Source: VGBO01 sp964453335 (GTDB taxonomy: Bacteria; Actinomycetota; Acidimicrobiia; Acidimicrobiales; CAIXPF01). Taken from it: a DNA stretch of 64,000 nucleotides. This document shows, in pieces, positions 1 to 10,700 of the stretch. Positions within the stretch are counted from its first letter, which is position 1. Every line of letters starts with the position of its first letter. The notes under the pieces were generated by a model. The model did not search any database, had not been told where the DNA came from, and saw only the letters and a list, made by a program, of their open reading frames with translations. The stretch spans positions 62,001-126,000 of the forward strand of contig CAYVOK010000007.1 of the NCBI GenBank assembly GCA_964453335.1, in the 5' to 3' direction. The translations under genes and the position numbers were made by a program.

Positions 1-27
1 GGTTCGACCCGGGACGAGACTGACCGG

Positions 28-474
28 GTGCCGAACCGCCGACACACCCGCATCGCCGCCGTGGCCGTGACGATCGCCGTCGGCACGGTCGTGAGCGCCT
101 GCGGCGGGAGCGACCCTGCCGCGGGACCACCACGCCTCACCGTGCTCCCGCGGGACGGCGGGTCGGACGCCGCCGGTGTCGTCGCCGCCACGACGACGAC
201 GCTCGTCGGGACCCGGCGGTACACCATCCAACCGGGGGACACGCTCGCCGCGATCGCCGCCGCCCAGGGGACCACGGTCGCCGACATCTCGACCCTCAAC
301 CGGGGCATCGACCCGACGAACCTGAAGGTCGGCAGCACGCTCCTCCTCCCGCCCCTGCCGGAACCGCCGACCACCGCACCACCCGCATCACCCGCACCGA
401 CTGCACCGACCACTATCGGCGGCGTGACCGGTGCCACGCCCCAGCCGCCCGGGGTGACGAGCACCACCGGGTAG
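28..474 (+). CDS. LysM-domain lipoprotein
   Basis: Predicted secreted lipoprotein of 148 residues with a GTG start. A short basic N-terminus and hydrophobic stretch lead to the lipobox VSAC, putting the lipidated Cys at residue 25. One LysM domain lies at about residues 64-108 (YTIQPGDTLAAIA start, LNRG middle, VGSTLLLPP end), a fold that binds N-acetylglucosamine glycans such as peptidoglycan. The last 40 residues are a Pro/Thr/Ala tail. It probably tethers to the membrane and touches the cell wall; no enzymatic domain is seen. The ppx start follows one base after its stop, so the two may be cotranscribed. The lipoprotein and LysM calls are directly visible; the role is inferred. Confidence 0.75.
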   Translation: MPNRRHTRIAAVAVTIAVGTVVSACGGSDPAAGPPRLTVLPRDGGSDAAGVVAATTTTLVGTRRYTIQPGDTLAAIAAAQGTTVADISTLNRGIDPTNLKVGSTLLLPPLPEPPTTAPPASPAPTAPTTIGGVTGATPQPPGVTSTTG

Positions 475-475
475 C

Positions 476-2086
476 GTGCGCGCCGTGGCCGACGACAGCG
501 TGCTCGCGGCGATCGACATCGGCACGAACAGCTTCCACCTCGTCGTCGCCCGGGCCGGCCGTCACCGCTTCGACGTGATCACCTCCGAGAAGGAGGTCGT
601 CCGCCTCGGCGCCGGATCGGGCGACATGAAGCGCCTCCGCGCCGATGCCGTCGACCGTGGCGTCGCCGCCCTCCGACGCCTGCGCATCGTCGCCGAGTCG
701 TCCGGAGCGAGCGTGCGCGCCGTGGCCACGAGCGCCGTGCGCGAAGCGTCGAACCGCAACGACTTCCTGCGTCGCGCACGGGACGAGGCGGGCGTCGACG
801 TCGAGGTCGTCTCCGGGCCCGAGGAGGCCCGCCTCATCCACCTCGGCGTCCTGCAGGCGCTGCCGCTCTACGACCGGCGTCACCTCGTCGTCGACATCGG
901 CGGCGGCTCCACCGAGTTCGTCGTCGGCCACGGGCCCGAGATCCGGTTCGTCCGCAGCCTCAAGCTCGGCGCGATCCGACTCACCGACCGCTTCTTCCCC
1001 GGCGGCACCACCACCCCCGCCCGGGTCGTCGCCTGCCGGGACTACCTGCGCTCCTACCTCGCACCGATGGCCGCCGAGGCGCGCGCCGCCGGCTTCGACA
1101 TCGCCGTGGGCAGTTCCGGCACCGTGCAGAACCTCGCCGAGATCGCGGTGCTCGCGGGCGGCGGGACGCCGCCACGGAGCCCGAACGGTCTGATCCTCGG
1201 CCGGGACGCCCTCGACGAGGTCGTCACCGAACTCGTCGACGCCCGCACACCGGCGGCACGGAGCTCGATCGACGGCGTCGACCCGAAGCGCGCCGACATC
1301 CTCGCAGCGGGCGCGCTCCTGCTCGAGGCGATCTTCGAGTCCCTCGACCTCGACGAGTGCACCGTGTCCGGCTACGCCCTCCGTGAGGGCGTGCTCCTCG
1401 ACACCCTCGCCGAACGACGCCGTGGCCGCCGCGCCCGCGAGGGCCACCTGAGCGACCTGCGCCGATCCGGCGTCGAACACCTGCTGCAGCGCTTCGACCC
1501 CGACGGCGCCGACCACGCGCACCAGGTCGCCCGACTCGCCGTGCAGCTGTTCCGGGAGACCGCCGCCCTGCACGCCCTCGACGAGCGGCACCTCGACACA
1601 CTCGAGGCGGCTGCACTGCTGTGCAACGTCGGCAGGTTCGTGTCCCACGAGTCGCACCACCAGCACAGCTACTACGTGATCCGCAACAGCGAACACCTCA
1701 CCGGCTTCACCGAAGCCGAGGTCGAACGCATCGCGCTCGTCGCCCGCTACCACCGCAAGAGCGCCCCGAAGCCACGCTCCCACCCCGAGTTCGCCGCGCT
1801 CGGACCGGACGACCGCCAGGCCGTCCGCGTGCTCGCCGGCCTGTTGCGCATCGCCATCGGCCTCGACCGGGGCCAAGCGGGCCGCATCACCGCCGTCCGG
1901 GTGCGCCTCGACGAGCCGGGCCGCCACCTCACCGTGCTCGCCGAGACGGACGACCCGGCCATCGCGGAGCTCGAGGCCTACACCGCGCAGGCGCGGCGCG
2001 AACTCGCCGAGGACGCGCTCGGCCACACCATCGACATCGAGCTCGTCACCCCCCGACGACGGCGGGTCAGCCCCAGGAACGGATGA
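476..2086 (+). CDS. ppx: Exopolyphosphatase / guanosine pentaphosphatase (Ppx/GppA)
   Basis: Hydrolyses terminal phosphate from inorganic polyphosphate and/or pppGpp in the cytoplasm. The actin-like ATPase fold is clear: phosphate-binding loop DIGTNSFHL at residues 14-22, the catalytic-Glu region SGPEEARL near 113-120, and the second loop DIGGGSTEF at 140-148. The 536-residue length and the C-terminal HD-like helical half (LLCNVGRF, then YHRKSAP) match the long E. coli Ppx form rather than the short mycobacterial one. GTG at 476 is used; an in-frame GTG three codons later is an equally plausible start. Its 3' end overlaps the convergent kinase gene by 20 bp. Ppx versus GppA specificity cannot be decided by eye. 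Confidence 0.9.
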   Translation: MRAVADDSVLAAIDIGTNSFHLVVARAGRHRFDVITSEKEVVRLGAGSGDMKRLRADAVDRGVAALRRLRIVAESSGASVRAVATSAVREASNRNDFLRRARDEAGVDVEVVSGPEEARLIHLGVLQALPLYDRRHLVVDIGGGSTEFVVGHGPEIRFVRSLKLGAIRLTDRFFPGGTTTPARVVACRDYLRSYLAPMAAEARAAGFDIAVGSSGTVQNLAEIAVLAGGGTPPRSPNGLILGRDALDEVVTELVDARTPAARSSIDGVDPKRADILAAGALLLEAIFESLDLDECTVSGYALREGVLLDTLAERRRGRRAREGHLSDLRRSGVEHLLQRFDPDGADHAHQVARLAVQLFRETAALHALDERHLDTLEAAALLCNVGRFVSHESHHQHSYYVIRNSEHLTGFTEAEVERIALVARYHRKSAPKPRSHPEFAALGPDDRQAVRVLAGLLRIAIGLDRGQAGRITAVRVRLDEPGRHLTVLAETDDPAIAELEAYTAQARRELAEDALGHTIDIELVTPRRRRVSPRNG

Positions 2087-3116
2087 GGCCGAGCGCCTCG
2101 TCCGCGCACGCCTCCACCTGCAACCGGAAGGCGTCGGTGTCGCCGGCGTCGCCCATCGCACCCTTCAGGTAGCGATCGAGCACGCCCTCCATGATCACGG
2201 CGAACCGCCAGTACTGGAACGCCCGGTAGTACGAGATCCCCGAACAGTCCCGGCCGGTGAGCTCCTCGTAGCGGCCGACGAGCTCCTCCCGCGTGGCGAA
2301 CCCGCCGGCGAGCGTCGGCGGCATCGCCGCACCCGTCGTCGCCGGACCCTCCTCACCGGGTTGCACCCAGTTGTTGAGCAGGTAGCCGACATCCGCGAGC
2401 ACGTCACCGAGCGTGCACAACTCCCAGTCGAGGACCGCCGCGATGTGGCCGTCGCCGTCGACGAGCATGTTCCCGAGCCGGTAGTCGCCGTGCACGATCC
2501 CCGAACCGACCTGGACCGGCACCGCCTGCTCGAGTGCGTCGGCGACCGCCTCCATCGTGGCGAGCTCGCGGGTCTTCGACGCCTCCCACTGGCCGCGCCA
2601 CCGGCGCAGCTGCCGGGGCAGGTAGTCCTCCCGCTTGCCGAGGTCGCCGAGACCGACGTCGCCCGGTTCGACCGCGTGCAACGCCGCGAGCGTGGTGACG
2701 ACCGACTCACCGATCGTGCGCCGGGACGGCGGCGGATACGCGGCCGTCACCTTCGCCGGGTCGTCGAGCACCACCCCCGGGACGAACCGCATCACGTAGA
2801 ACGGCTGGTCGTTCACCGACGTGTCGGTGCACAACCCGAGCGCCTCCGGGACGGGCACCCCGCTGCGACCCACACCCGAGATGATGCGGTGCTCACGCGC
2901 CATGTCGTGCGCCGAGGGCAGGAGATGCCCGGTCGGCGGACGCCGCAGCACGAACACGTTGCCGACGGCGTCGGTGACCCGATAGGTGAGGTTCGAGTGC
3001 CCGCCGGCGATCTGGTCGAAGGCCAGCGGGCCGCGAGCCCCGGCGACGTTCGCCTCGAACCACTCGGCGAGCGCAGCCGCCCGGATCCCCACGATGTCCT
3101 GCCCAGGTGCTCCCAC
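2067..3116 (-). CDS. Aminoglycoside-phosphotransferase-family (ACAD10-like) kinase
   Basis: Protein-kinase-like fold of the APH family, 349 residues. The catalytic loop HGDYRLGN is at 209-216 (catalytic Asp211, metal-binding Asn216) and the DFG-equivalent is LDWE with Asp230. In actinobacteria this subgroup usually accompanies acyl-CoA dehydrogenases and resembles the kinase part of ACAD10, so a small-molecule or hydroxyacyl substrate is more likely than an antibiotic. No acyl-CoA dehydrogenase is adjacent here, and the gene stands alone between convergent ppx and a divergent ABC exporter. GTG start. The fold is certain; the substrate is unknown. Confidence 0.8.
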   Translation of the reverse strand: MGAPGQDIVGIRAAALAEWFEANVAGARGPLAFDQIAGGHSNLTYRVTDAVGNVFVLRRPPTGHLLPSAHDMAREHRIISGVGRSGVPVPEALGLCTDTSVNDQPFYVMRFVPGVVLDDPAKVTAAYPPPSRRTIGESVVTTLAALHAVEPGDVGLGDLGKREDYLPRQLRRWRGQWEASKTRELATMEAVADALEQAVPVQVGSGIVHGDYRLGNMLVDGDGHIAAVLDWELCTLGDVLADVGYLLNNWVQPGEEGPATTGAAMPPTLAGGFATREELVGRYEELTGRDCSGISYYRAFQYWRFAVIMEGVLDRYLKGAMGDAGDTDAFRLQVEACADEALGLIRSWG

Positions 3117-3172
3117 GAACAGCAGACCCTAACCGGACCCGTAGCGCGGAAGACACCGGTAGCGTGCCCGCC

Positions 3173-3919
3173 ATGACCTCCCCCGACGTCATCACCAGCT
3201 CGGCCGCGCGCACCGAGGCGGCCACGAAGATCTACGGCAGCGGCGACACGCAGGTCGTCGCGCTCGACGGTGTCGACGTCTCGTTCGAACGCGGGCGGTT
3301 CAGCGCCATCATGGGCCCGTCGGGCTCGGGCAAGTCGACGCTCATGCACTGCATGGCCGGGCTCGACACGCTGACCAGCGGGCGCACCTGGATCGGCGAC
3401 GTCGACCTCACCACGCTCGGCGAACGCGGGCTCACCGAACTGCGTCGCGACCGGATCGGGTTCGTCTTCCAGGCCTACAACCTGATCCCGACCCTCGACG
3501 CGCTCGAGAACATCACCCTCCCCCTCGACCTCGCCGGCCGGACACCCGACGCCGCATGGCTCGACACCGTCATCGGCACCGTCGGTCTCGGCGACCGGCT
3601 CGGCCACCGACCGAACGAGCTCTCCGGCGGCCAGCAGCAGCGGGTGGCGGTCGCCCGGGCACTCGCCTCACGACCCGAGATCATCTTCGCCGACGAACCG
3701 ACCGGGAACCTCGACTCGCGCTCGTCGGGCGACATCCTCCGGTTCATGCGGCACGCGGTCGACGACCTCGCCCAGACCATCGTGATGGTCACCCACGACC
3801 CCGCCGCCGCAGCGCACGCCCACCGGGTCGTGTTCCTCGCCGACGGTCGGGTCGTGGACGAGCTCACGAACCCAACGGCGCAGGCGGTCCTCGACGTGAT
3901 GCGCGGCATGGGCGACTGA
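3173..3919 (+). CDS. ABC transporter ATP-binding protein (MacB/LolD type)
   Basis: Nucleotide-binding subunit of an ABC exporter or mechanotransmission complex, 248 residues. Walker A GPSGSGKST is at 48-56, the Q-loop sits in VFQAYNL, the ABC signature is LSGGQQQRVAVARAL, and Walker B leads into FADEPTGNLD, the EPTGNLD hallmark of the LolD/MacB/FtsE group. ATG at 3173 is preferred; the frame stays open 22 codons upstream but that part lacks family similarity and would overlap the divergent kinase start. The permease follows after a single base, so the two genes form one operon. Confidence 0.92.
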   Translation: MTSPDVITSSAARTEAATKIYGSGDTQVVALDGVDVSFERGRFSAIMGPSGSGKSTLMHCMAGLDTLTSGRTWIGDVDLTTLGERGLTELRRDRIGFVFQAYNLIPTLDALENITLPLDLAGRTPDAAWLDTVIGTVGLGDRLGHRPNELSGGQQQRVAVARALASRPEIIFADEPTGNLDSRSSGDILRFMRHAVDDLAQTIVMVTHDPAAAAHAHRVVFLADGRVVDELTNPTAQAVLDVMRGMGD

Positions 3920-3920
3920 C

Positions 3921-6509
3921 ATGGGCGCCGTCCCCACCCTCACCCTGCGGTCGCTGCGGGCCCGTTGGATCCGGTTCCTGCTCACCTCCACCGCCGTGAT
4001 CCTCGGCGTGGCGTTCGTCGTCGGCAGCTTCGTCCTCGCCGACACCCTGCGGAAGGTCTTCGACTCCCTCGCCATCACCGTCACCCGGGACATCGACGTG
4101 CAGGTGCGCGCCGTCGACCCGCTCGCATCCGGCGTCGGCTCCGGCGGGACCACCGACCCCGGGGCCGGTGACCGCCCCCCGGTCCCCGCCGACCTCGTGA
4201 CCCGCCTCGCCGCGGTCGACGGCGTCGCACGCGCCCGGGGAGACCTCAGCGCGTTCGTCTCCGTCGCCACCACCGACGGTCGCCTCGTCGACCCGGGCGG
4301 CGCCCCGGTCGTCGGCATCGGCTGGCTCGGCCCCGACCCGACGGTCGACCAGGCGCTCTCCATCGTGGAAGGTCGGGCACCGTCCGGCGAGAGCGAGGTC
4401 GCGCTCGACAGTGCATCCGCCGGCGAGTACGGGCTGCGCATCGGCGACACCGTCACCGTGCGCGGGGTCGGTGCGAGCCGGACCATGCAGATCGTCGGCA
4501 CCATCACGCTCGGCTCGGGCAGCGGCGGCGCCTACTACGCCGTCACCGACCAGCCGACCGCGCAGAAGCTCTTCGGACTCGGCGACCAGTTCCAGTCCGT
4601 CACCCTGAACGCGGTCCCCGGCGTCACCCAGACCGAACTGCGCGACCGCGTCGCGGACCTGCTCGCCGGCGAACCGTACGAGGTCGTCACCGGGAAGCAG
4701 GCCGGTGAGGAGATCTCGGAGAGCTTCGGGCGCTTCATCGACATCTTCCGCACGGCGCTCCTCGTGTTCGCGTTCGTCACCCTCTTCGTCGCAGGGTTCC
4801 TCATCAACACCGTGTTCACCACCACCGTCGGCCAACGCGTGCGTGAGCTCGCACTGCTGCGGGCGCTCGGGGCCCGCAACGGCCAGGTCACCGTCTCCGT
4901 GCTCGCCGAGTCCCTCGCCATCGGACTCCTCGCCTGGGGGGTCGGCACGGTCGCTGGCATCGGCGTCGCCGAACTCATCAAGCGCCTCTTCATCAGCCAG
5001 GGCGGCGGGTTCCCGGACCGGCCGCTCGTCCTCGCCGGGTCCACCTGGGTGGTGTCGTTCGTCATCGGTGTGGGCATCACCCTCGCCGTGTCGTTGCTCC
5101 CGGCGTGGCGCGCAGGCCAGGTGCCCCCGATCGCAGGCATGCGGGCGAGCTGGTCGCCGGCGCCGACGCGGATCCGCCGCCGGGTCGTCGTCGGTTCCCT
5201 CGTCGTCGTCGTCGGTGCCGTCGTGTTCCTCGGCGGCCTCTTCGCCGACCCCGGCAGCACCGCCGCACGCCTCGGCGCACTCGGTGCCGGCGCACTGCTG
5301 ATCTTCGTCGGCGTCACCGCGCTCAGCCCGCTCGCCGCCCGACCCGCGGCCCGCTTCATCGGCTGGCCGCTCGAACGCGTCTTCCGAGCGACGGGTCGCC
5401 TCGCCCGCGGCAACGCAGCCCGCAACCCCCGCCGCACGGCGTCGACCGCAGCAGCACTGATGATCGGCGTCGCGCTCGTGTCGATGGTCGGGGTCGTCGG
5501 CGCCTCGTTCAAGGCGAGTGTCGCCGACCAGCTCGACCGTGGGATCACCGCCGACTGGTTCCTCTCCTCGAAGGCCTTCTACGGCTTCAGCCCCGACGTC
5601 GCGACCGAACTCGCCGCCGTCGACGGCGTCGAACACGTCGCCACGTTCCGTACCGGCCAGGTGCGGGTCGGCGAGGACACGAAGACGGTGTCGGGCGTCC
5701 AGTCCGTCGGGCTCGACCGGATCGTGAACCTCGGCGTCGAGGACGGCGACGTGACCACCCTGCCCGACGACGGGCTCCTCCTCCACCGTTCGAGCGCGGA
5801 CGACCTCGGCGTCGGCGTCGGCGACGTCGTCGACGTGCAGTTCCCCCTCGGCGGGGTGCGGCCGCTGCGGGTCGTGGCGATCTTCGGGTCGAGCATCGGC
5901 GGCCTCTCGAACTGGATCGTCAACCAGGACGTCTTCGGCGCCGGATTCCCCTCCGAGAGCCAGTTCGACGTCTTCGGCGGGCTCGCCCTCGCCGCCGACG
6001 CCGACCCGCCCGCCACCGCCGCCGCGATCCGTGCCGTCGTCGAGCGGTACCCCGAGGTCGAACTGCAGGACCGGTCGGCGTTCAAGGCGAACCAGGAGGG
6101 CCAGATCGACTCCCTCCTCGTGATCGTCAACGCGCTGCTCGTGTTCTCCCTCGTCATCGCCGTGCTCGGGATCGCGATCACGCTCGCCCTCGCCGTGTTC
6201 GAACGCACCCGCGAACTCGGGCTGCTGCGCGCCGTCGGGCAGCGCAAGGGACAGACCCGGACGATGGTCGTCCTCGAGGCCGTCGTCGTCGCACTCTTCG
6301 GCGCCGGGTCGGGCATCGTGCTCGGCGTGCTGTTCGGCGTCGCGATCGCGACTGCGCTGCCCCGCGACGTCGTTTCGATCGTGACGCTCTCGTGGTCCCA
6401 GCTCGTCGGCACGCTCGTCGTCGCCGCGATCGCCGGCGTGTTCGCCGCCGTGCTGCCGGCATGGCGGGCCGGCCGACTGCGCGTGCTCGACGCCATCGCC
6501 TACGAATGA
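3921..6509 (+). CDS. ABC transporter permease, FtsX/MacB family
   Basis: Membrane partner of the preceding ATPase, 862 residues. An N-terminal membrane anchor is followed by a large extracytoplasmic MacB-periplasmic-like core, then FtsX transmembrane blocks at about residues 270-400 and 730-860, with a central pair near 420-470 and a second extracytoplasmic domain between. The repeated FtsX landmark RELALLRALGA / RELGLLRAVGQ occurs before both membrane blocks, showing a tandem FtsX architecture. It most likely exports or extracts a hydrophobic substrate or lipoprotein; no substrate can be named. The stop overlaps the ATG of the oxidase gene (ATGA). Confidence 0.88.
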   Translation: MGAVPTLTLRSLRARWIRFLLTSTAVILGVAFVVGSFVLADTLRKVFDSLAITVTRDIDVQVRAVDPLASGVGSGGTTDPGAGDRPPVPADLVTRLAAVDGVARARGDLSAFVSVATTDGRLVDPGGAPVVGIGWLGPDPTVDQALSIVEGRAPSGESEVALDSASAGEYGLRIGDTVTVRGVGASRTMQIVGTITLGSGSGGAYYAVTDQPTAQKLFGLGDQFQSVTLNAVPGVTQTELRDRVADLLAGEPYEVVTGKQAGEEISESFGRFIDIFRTALLVFAFVTLFVAGFLINTVFTTTVGQRVRELALLRALGARNGQVTVSVLAESLAIGLLAWGVGTVAGIGVAELIKRLFISQGGGFPDRPLVLAGSTWVVSFVIGVGITLAVSLLPAWRAGQVPPIAGMRASWSPAPTRIRRRVVVGSLVVVVGAVVFLGGLFADPGSTAARLGALGAGALLIFVGVTALSPLAARPAARFIGWPLERVFRATGRLARGNAARNPRRTASTAAALMIGVALVSMVGVVGASFKASVADQLDRGITADWFLSSKAFYGFSPDVATELAAVDGVEHVATFRTGQVRVGEDTKTVSGVQSVGLDRIVNLGVEDGDVTTLPDDGLLLHRSSADDLGVGVGDVVDVQFPLGGVRPLRVVAIFGSSIGGLSNWIVNQDVFGAGFPSESQFDVFGGLALAADADPPATAAAIRAVVERYPEVELQDRSAFKANQEGQIDSLLVIVNALLVFSLVIAVLGIAITLALAVFERTRELGLLRAVGQRKGQTRTMVVLEAVVVALFGAGSGIVLGVLFGVAIATALPRDVVSIVTLSWSQLVGTLVVAAIAGVFAAVLPAWRAGRLRVLDAIAYE

Positions 6510-7717
6510 CCGGGCGCAGCACCGTCGACGTCGTCGTCATCGGCGCCGGGATCGTCGGATTGGCCACGGCGCGGGCGGTGCAGGACGCCCGGCCGGGGAC
6601 ACGCATCGTCGTCCTCGACAAGGAACCGGTCCTCGCCCGCCATCAGACCGGGTCGAACTCGGGTGTCGTCCACTCGGGGCTCTACTACCGGCCGGGATCG
6701 CTGAAGGCGGCGCTCACCGTCGCCGGGAAGGTCGAGCTCGAACGGTTCTGCACCGAACACGGCGTGGCCTGGGAACGCTGCGGCAAGGTCGTCGTCGCCA
6801 CCCGACCGGACGAACTCGACGCGCTCCGGACGCTCGCGGCGCGGGCCGAGGCGAACGGGGTGGTTGCAGAACGGATCCCGCTCGGCCGCCTGCGTGAACT
6901 CGAACCGTACGTCGACGGCATCGACGCGCTGCACGTCCCCGGCACCGGGATCGTCGACTACCCGGGTGTGTGCCGGGCGCTCGCGGACGACCTCACCACC
7001 GGCGGAGCGGAGCTCCGCCTCGCCACCACCGTGACCGGCGGCGAGGAACGTCCCGGCGTCGTCGTCGTACGCACGGACCGGGACGACGTCGAGGCCGCCG
7101 TCGTCGTGAACTGCGCCGGGCTGCAGGCCGACCGGCTCGCCGCCGCGTGGCCCGGTGCGACCACCGGCGTGCGGATCATGCCGTTCCGGGGCGAGTACCA
7201 CGAGCTCGTGCCCGCACGACGCGACCTCGTCCGCAACCTGATCTACCCGGTCCCAGACCCGAGGTTCCCCTTCCTCGGCGTGCACTTCACGCGGCGCGTC
7301 GACGGCACCGTCGAAGCAGGCCCGAACGCCGTGCCCGCGTTCGCCCGCGAGGGGTACCGATGGCGGGACGTCGACCTCCGCGACGCCGCCGAGATCGTCC
7401 GGTCCCGCAGCTCCCACGTGCTCGCACGGCGCTACTGGCGCACCGGGCTCGGCGAGATCCACCGCAGCGCATCCCGCCGGGCGTTCGTCCGGGCCCTGCA
7501 ACGGCTCGTCCCCGACGTGCGCCCCGACGACCTGCGGCGCGCCGGGGCCGGGGTTCGGGCCCAGGCGATCGACGCCGCCGGCAACCTCCTCGACGACTTC
7601 GCGTTCGCGGAGACACCGCGCGCCGTGCACGTGGTGAACGCCCCGTCGCCTGCCGCGACGGCATCCCTCGCGATCGGGCGGTCGATCGCCGCCCGGGTCG
7701 TGACCCGACTCGACTGA
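6506..7717 (+). CDS. lhgO: L-2-hydroxyglutarate oxidase (LhgO family)
   Basis: FAD-dependent oxidase of the DAO superfamily, 403 residues, that converts L-2-hydroxyglutarate to 2-oxoglutarate. The Rossmann dinucleotide motif VVVIGAGIVGLATA lies near the N-terminus, followed by the LhgO landmarks SGVVHSGLYY and, in the middle, MPFRGEYHEL and NLIYPVPDPRFPFLGVHF. The C-terminal FAD contact VNAPSPAATASLAIG ends the domain. ATG overlaps the permease stop by 4 bp, which fixes the start although the frame is open much further upstream. Translational coupling to an ABC exporter is unusual but may reflect compact gene packing only. Confidence 0.88.
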   Translation: MTGRSTVDVVVIGAGIVGLATARAVQDARPGTRIVVLDKEPVLARHQTGSNSGVVHSGLYYRPGSLKAALTVAGKVELERFCTEHGVAWERCGKVVVATRPDELDALRTLAARAEANGVVAERIPLGRLRELEPYVDGIDALHVPGTGIVDYPGVCRALADDLTTGGAELRLATTVTGGEERPGVVVVRTDRDDVEAAVVVNCAGLQADRLAAAWPGATTGVRIMPFRGEYHELVPARRDLVRNLIYPVPDPRFPFLGVHFTRRVDGTVEAGPNAVPAFAREGYRWRDVDLRDAAEIVRSRSSHVLARRYWRTGLGEIHRSASRRAFVRALQRLVPDVRPDDLRRAGAGVRAQAIDAAGNLLDDFAFAETPRAVHVVNAPSPAATASLAIGRSIAARVVTRLD

Positions 7718-7730
7718 CCGGACGACCCGA

Positions 7731-10700
7731 TCAGTTCGGGACGCTGCCGGCCGGTGTGAGCACCGTGCGGTACAGGGTGCGCCAGCCGTCGGCCAGCACA
7801 CCGAGATCGGCGAGCCGGGTGTCGGCCTCCCGGCGCAGACCCCGAGCCGACATCGCCCCGATCGCCGCGGCCGCCTCGGCCTCCGCGAGCCGGACCACCG
7901 CCTGCCCGACCGCGTCCGCCGTCGCGTCGAGTTCCTGCCGGGCAGCGGAGAACGCAGCGATCATCTCCGACGCATCCCCACGCACCGCGTGCGCGAGACC
8001 GGCGACCACGTAGCTCGTCGCGAGGTCGACGTAGGTGCTTCGTGTCGACTCGTGGACGCGGTCGGTGAGCGCGAGCGCCTCGTTCGCACGGCCCTCGGCG
8101 AGACGGGCGAACGCCATCGCGACCGCCAGCGGCGCGAACTGGTCGGCGCCGTCGACCGCAGCCCGGACCTCGAGCAGTTCCGCCGCGGCACGCGCCTCGC
8201 CCCGCTGCATGAGCGACACCGCCTGCGCCACCGTGCGGTCCGTCGACCCGATGATCTCCTCGGGGATCCCCGCACCCTGCAACGCCGTGCCGTACACCGC
8301 CGCCCGGTCCGTGTCCCCGATCGCGTTCGACGCGGCCAGACCGACCGTCGCGAGGATCGCCACCGCGTCGGGGCGGTTCGCCCGCCGGTGCGCGGCGATC
8401 GCCGCGTCGATCGACTCGAAGCCGCCGACCACCTCGCCCGCCATGACCCGCGCCCGGCCGATCGTCGCCTCCGCCCGCGCCTGGCCGATCGAGTCACCGA
8501 TACGGCCGAACAGGTCGGCGGCCTCCTCGGCGCGTTCGATCGCCTGCACGGTCCGCCCGGTCCACAGCCGCACGAGCGCCGTGACCAGCGCCATCATCGA
8601 CTCACCGAACCGGTCACCACGCTCGGTCGCGTCGAGCAGCGTCGTCTCGGCGAGCCCCTCCGCCTCCTCGAACCGACCCTGTTGGAACCGGGTGAACGCC
8701 AACAGCGCGTTCGACCAGCCGATGCCGGCCACGTCACCGAGCCCCTCGAAGCTCGACGCCGCAGCGGCGATCCGCTCCTCGACCTCGGTCACGCGATCGG
8801 CGAGGTAGGCCACCCACGCCAGGTTCTGCAGCGCCCACGCCTCACCGCGTCGATCGTCGAGCTCGCGGAAGATCGCGAGCGCCGCACGGGTGCAGTCCTC
8901 CGCCCCCGCGTAGTCGCGCTCGAACATGCGCACGGTCCCGAGCCGCCGCAACGCCTCGGCCTCACCACGACGGTCGTCGGCCGCCCGGAACCTCGTCAGC
9001 GCGTCGTCGAGGGTCGCCGCCGCCGCGTCGACGTCGCCCGCCCGCTGTTGCAGGTCGCCCTCGACGAGCAGCACCCGGGAACGTCCGCGCTCGTCGCCGA
9101 GCGCTGCGGCCACCCGGTCGGCCTCGTCCACGTCGGCACGCGCCCCGGCCAGCTCGAACAGACCGACCCGCGCCTCGGCCCGACCGAGGAAGAAGTCCAG
9201 CCGTCGTTCCGACGGGGTGTCACCGATCAGGTCGAGGGCCTGGGTGCACAGGCGGGATGCGAGCACGTAGGACTCGCTGCGACGCGCCCGACGGGCCGCC
9301 TCGAACAGCCACGACAACGCCCGGTCCCGCAGCTCCGTCGCTGAGGGGGCGCCGATCGCCACGTCGGAGGCGAGCGCGGCCGCCTGCGCGAAGTGGAACG
9401 CCGTGCGGTCCACCGCCTCGTCGTCCGCCACGGGACCCGACGCCCGGTCGGCCATCCACCGGGCGAGCACCGCGTGGCGGGCCGAACGGTCGGCCTTCGT
9501 CAACGTGCCGTACGCGACCTCACGGATCACGTCGGACCGGAACGACCAGCGCGGGCCGGTCTGCTCCATCAGCTCGCGGTCGACGAGATCGTCGAGCGAC
9601 GCCGCCCAGTCGACCGCATCCGCCGCCACGCAGAGCACCTCGAGCTCCGCGACGAGCCCGCTGCTGCCGATCACCGACGCCTGGTCGAGCACGGTGCGCA
9701 ACTCCGGCGGCAACCCGTCGAGCCGGGCCGCGATGAGGCCCCGCAACGTCTCCGGCAGGTCGGCGTCACCGCCGTCGCCCGTCGTCTCGACCGTGCGGGC
9801 CTCGGGGATCCCCTGACGGTCCACGAGCGCGACGAGCTCCTCGAGGAACAGCGGGTTCCCGCCGCTGCGGGCCAACAGGACCGCCCGGGTCGCCTCGTCG
9901 AGCGACGTCCCGAGCAGCCGGTCGAGCAGCTGCTCCGTCGCCGCGGCGTCGAGCGGGTCGAGGTTCAGGATCAGGTGGTTGTGCCGACCCGTCCGCGGCG
10001 CCCAACGTTCGTCGATGAGGTGGCGGGCCGACGCCATCAGCACCACCGGGCTGCGACCGAGACCGTCGACGAGGTCGTCGACGAGCTCGAGGACGACGTC
10101 GTCCGCCCAGTGGAGGTCGGCGATGCGCACGAAGATCGGCGCACGCTCCGACAGCGCGTCGAGCACCCGGATCAGGGCCGCAGACGCCTCCGCCCGCACC
10201 CGACCGGGCTCCTGATCCCGACCGGGGACGTCGACCCCCATGAGACCGAGGAACGCCGTCACCGTGCGCCGCACCGTCGCCGCGTCACGCGATGCACCGA
10301 GCGCGTCCGCCACGAGGTCCTCGCACGCCGCCCGGGTCCGGTCCGCCGACTCGTCCTCGGCCAGTCCGCACAACGACCGGACCGCCGAACCGATCGGGTA
10401 CCAGACGTTCGCCTCGCCGTAGGGTACGCAGCGGCTCTCGAGCACCCGCGCCTGGTGCTCGCGCACCGACCAGGCGACGATCTCATCCGCGAGGCGCGTC
10501 TTGCCGACCCCGGAGTCGCCGAGCAGCAGCACCAACTGGGTCCGCTCCTGGCGGAACGCGAGCGACACCGCGCTACGCAGAAGCGCGACCTCGGCGTCGC
10601 GCCCGACGAGCGGCGCCTGTCGACGCCGCGGACGCCGACCGGGCAGCACCAGCACGTCGACCGCACGGTGCGCGTCGACCGACTCCTCACGGTTGCGGAG

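Noticed and set aside
413..2161. Minus-strand 582-codon frame opposite ppx
   Set aside because: Shadow of the ppx coding sequence; composition and lack of motifs argue against it.
3864..5786. Minus-strand 640-codon frame opposite the ABC genes
   Set aside because: Asp/Glu/Arg-rich antisense shadow of the permease gene.
5105..6505. In-frame N-terminal extension of LhgO
   Set aside because: It lies inside the permease gene and lacks family similarity; the ATGA overlap at 6506 gives the normal LhgO length.
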